Positions 63,447-64,000 of a stretch of DNA of 64,000 bases are shown in pieces (position 1 is the first letter of the stretch; the number at the start of each line of letters is the position of its first letter). The notes under the pieces were generated by a model. That model searched no databases, was not told the DNA's origin, and saw only the letters and a list, made by a program, of their open reading frames with translations. Where the stretch lies: the NCBI GenBank assembly GCA_040752515.1, contig JBFMGQ010000016.1:1-64000 (forward strand), read 5' to 3'. The DNA comes from Tenuifilum sp040752515. GTDB taxonomy: Bacteria; Bacteroidota; Bacteroidia; Bacteroidales; Tenuifilaceae. The position numbers were made by a program, and so were the translations under genes.

Positions 63447-64000
63447 TGGAATAGCTCTTGCTTTACTGTTAATGCTTGCTGGATTAGCCGCTCTATTCCT
63501 GACGGGGGTAATAAAAAAATGGGCTATAAGGCTAAACGTGGTTAATGAACCGACAAACAGGGGACTCCACTCATCGGTAACACCGCGTGGTGGGGGATTG
63601 GGATTTACTTTAGTTTGGTATATTGGAATTTTTATAATGTACCGAATGGGCATTGTTGACAAGCAATTATTTTTAGCCCTGTTTTGTGGGCTTGCTTTAG
63701 GCCTCATTAGTTTGCTCGACGATATTTTTGATATCAAACCGGCAATAAGGCTTTTAGTCCATTTTGGTGTTGCAATAGCAGCCTTTTATTTTCTTGGGGG
63801 GCTACGTAAACCTATTACTTTTGGGATCGACGTATTGAGTGTGCCCTACATTACATATCCATTGTCCATTATTGGAATGGTTTGGTTCATCAACCTTTAC
63901 AATTTTATGGATGGCGCCGATGGTTTTGCTTCTCTTGAAGCAATTTCAGTGGGTATAGTTCTTTACATTTTTACTGGCAGCTATGAGCTGCTGTTATTGG
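63436..64000 (+). CDS. WecA/WbpL-type polyprenyl-phosphate sugar-1-phosphate transferase (partial)
   Basis: The first 188 codons of a multi-pass membrane transferase; the gene runs past the right edge of the window. Translation begins MENNGIALALLLMLAG. Visible family motifs are VNEPTNRGLHSSVTPRGGG, LISLLDDIFDIKP and NLYNFMDGADGFAS, typical of the MraY/WecA/WbpL superfamily. It would attach the first sugar phosphate to undecaprenyl phosphate, giving the locus a second initiating enzyme in addition to the PglC-type protein at 52199. Confidence 0.88.
   Translation, partial: MENNGIALALLLMLAGLAALFLTGVIKKWAIRLNVVNEPTNRGLHSSVTPRGGGLGFTLVWYIGIFIMYRMGIVDKQLFLALFCGLALGLISLLDDIFDIKPAIRLLVHFGVAIAAFYFLGGLRKPITFGIDVLSVPYITYPLSIIGMVWFINLYNFMDGADGFASLEAISVGIVLYIFTGSYELLLL

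Overview
The window looks like a chromosomal segment of an anaerobic, fermentative, hydrogen-producing member of the Bacteroidota. The evidence is a TonB-dependent receptor with a carboxypeptidase-like N-terminal domain, a type IX secretion sorting tail at 61201-62562, promoters of the TTTG-N19-21-TAnnTTTG type, TPR/PD40/SPOR envelope proteins, a trimeric bifurcating [FeFe]-hydrogenase and an ADP-forming acetate-CoA ligase. I see no oxygen-respiration genes and cannot name a genus from sequence alone.

Region 1 (about 0.3-5 kb) holds a TonB receptor converging with a TPR/PD40/SPOR lipoprotein-like protein across a shared terminator. Region 2 (5-20 kb) is a hydrogen-metabolism and hydrogen/redox-sensing locus. 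The catalytic trimer HydC-HydB-HydA (8623-12776) is flanked on both sides by hydrogenase-like sensor proteins. The left one (6195-8066, minus) carries a PAS domain and sits next to a SpoIIE-type PP2C phosphatase and a small [2Fe-2S] protein. The right one (12800-14812, plus) is fused to a histidine kinase and is followed by a lone receiver protein, a receiver-kinase hybrid, the NADH/NAD+ repressor Rex, RibF, a TM1266-type protein and the maturase HydG. A good Rex-box candidate lies in the divergent promoter region at 8495-8512.

Region 3 (20-35 kb) is mostly housekeeping on the minus strand: TPR protein, MtgA, M48 peptidase lipoprotein (plus), flavodoxin, an Mpv17-like membrane protein, a 49-residue membrane peptide, ADP-forming acetate-CoA ligase, LiaF-like protein, C69 dipeptidase, AnmK, LpxL-like acyltransferase and an M23 peptidase. 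Region 4 (35.1-37.5 kb) is a coiled-coil protein, ZapA, a probable 6S RNA and RNase Y on the plus strand.

Region 5 (37.6-64 kb) is a surface polysaccharide (O-antigen or capsule) locus on the plus strand. It encodes a four-enzyme set for a diacetamido-uronic acid, UDP-glucose dehydrogenase, a UDP-glucuronate 4-epimerase, Wzx flippase, Wzy-like polymerase, glycosyltransferases, acetyltransferases, an aminotransferase with a PglC-type initiating transferase, GDP-fucose synthesis (Gmd, Fcl), a secreted deacetylase, and an epimerase/WecA-type transferase pair running off the right edge. The middle part (about 45.0-50 kb) is strikingly AT-rich and looks imported.

Two features stand out in Region 5. 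The first is a 2.6-kb zone (52794-55417) of about 29 REP-like palindromic units in two arrays, surrounding a Y1 (RAYT/IS200-like) transposase gene. The second is a 1127-residue O-antigen ligase-like membrane protein (55436-58819) whose large loop has been expanded by four tandem repeats of about 156 residues. In addition, five arrays of degenerate 7-bp tandem repeats sit just upstream of sugar-nucleotide genes.
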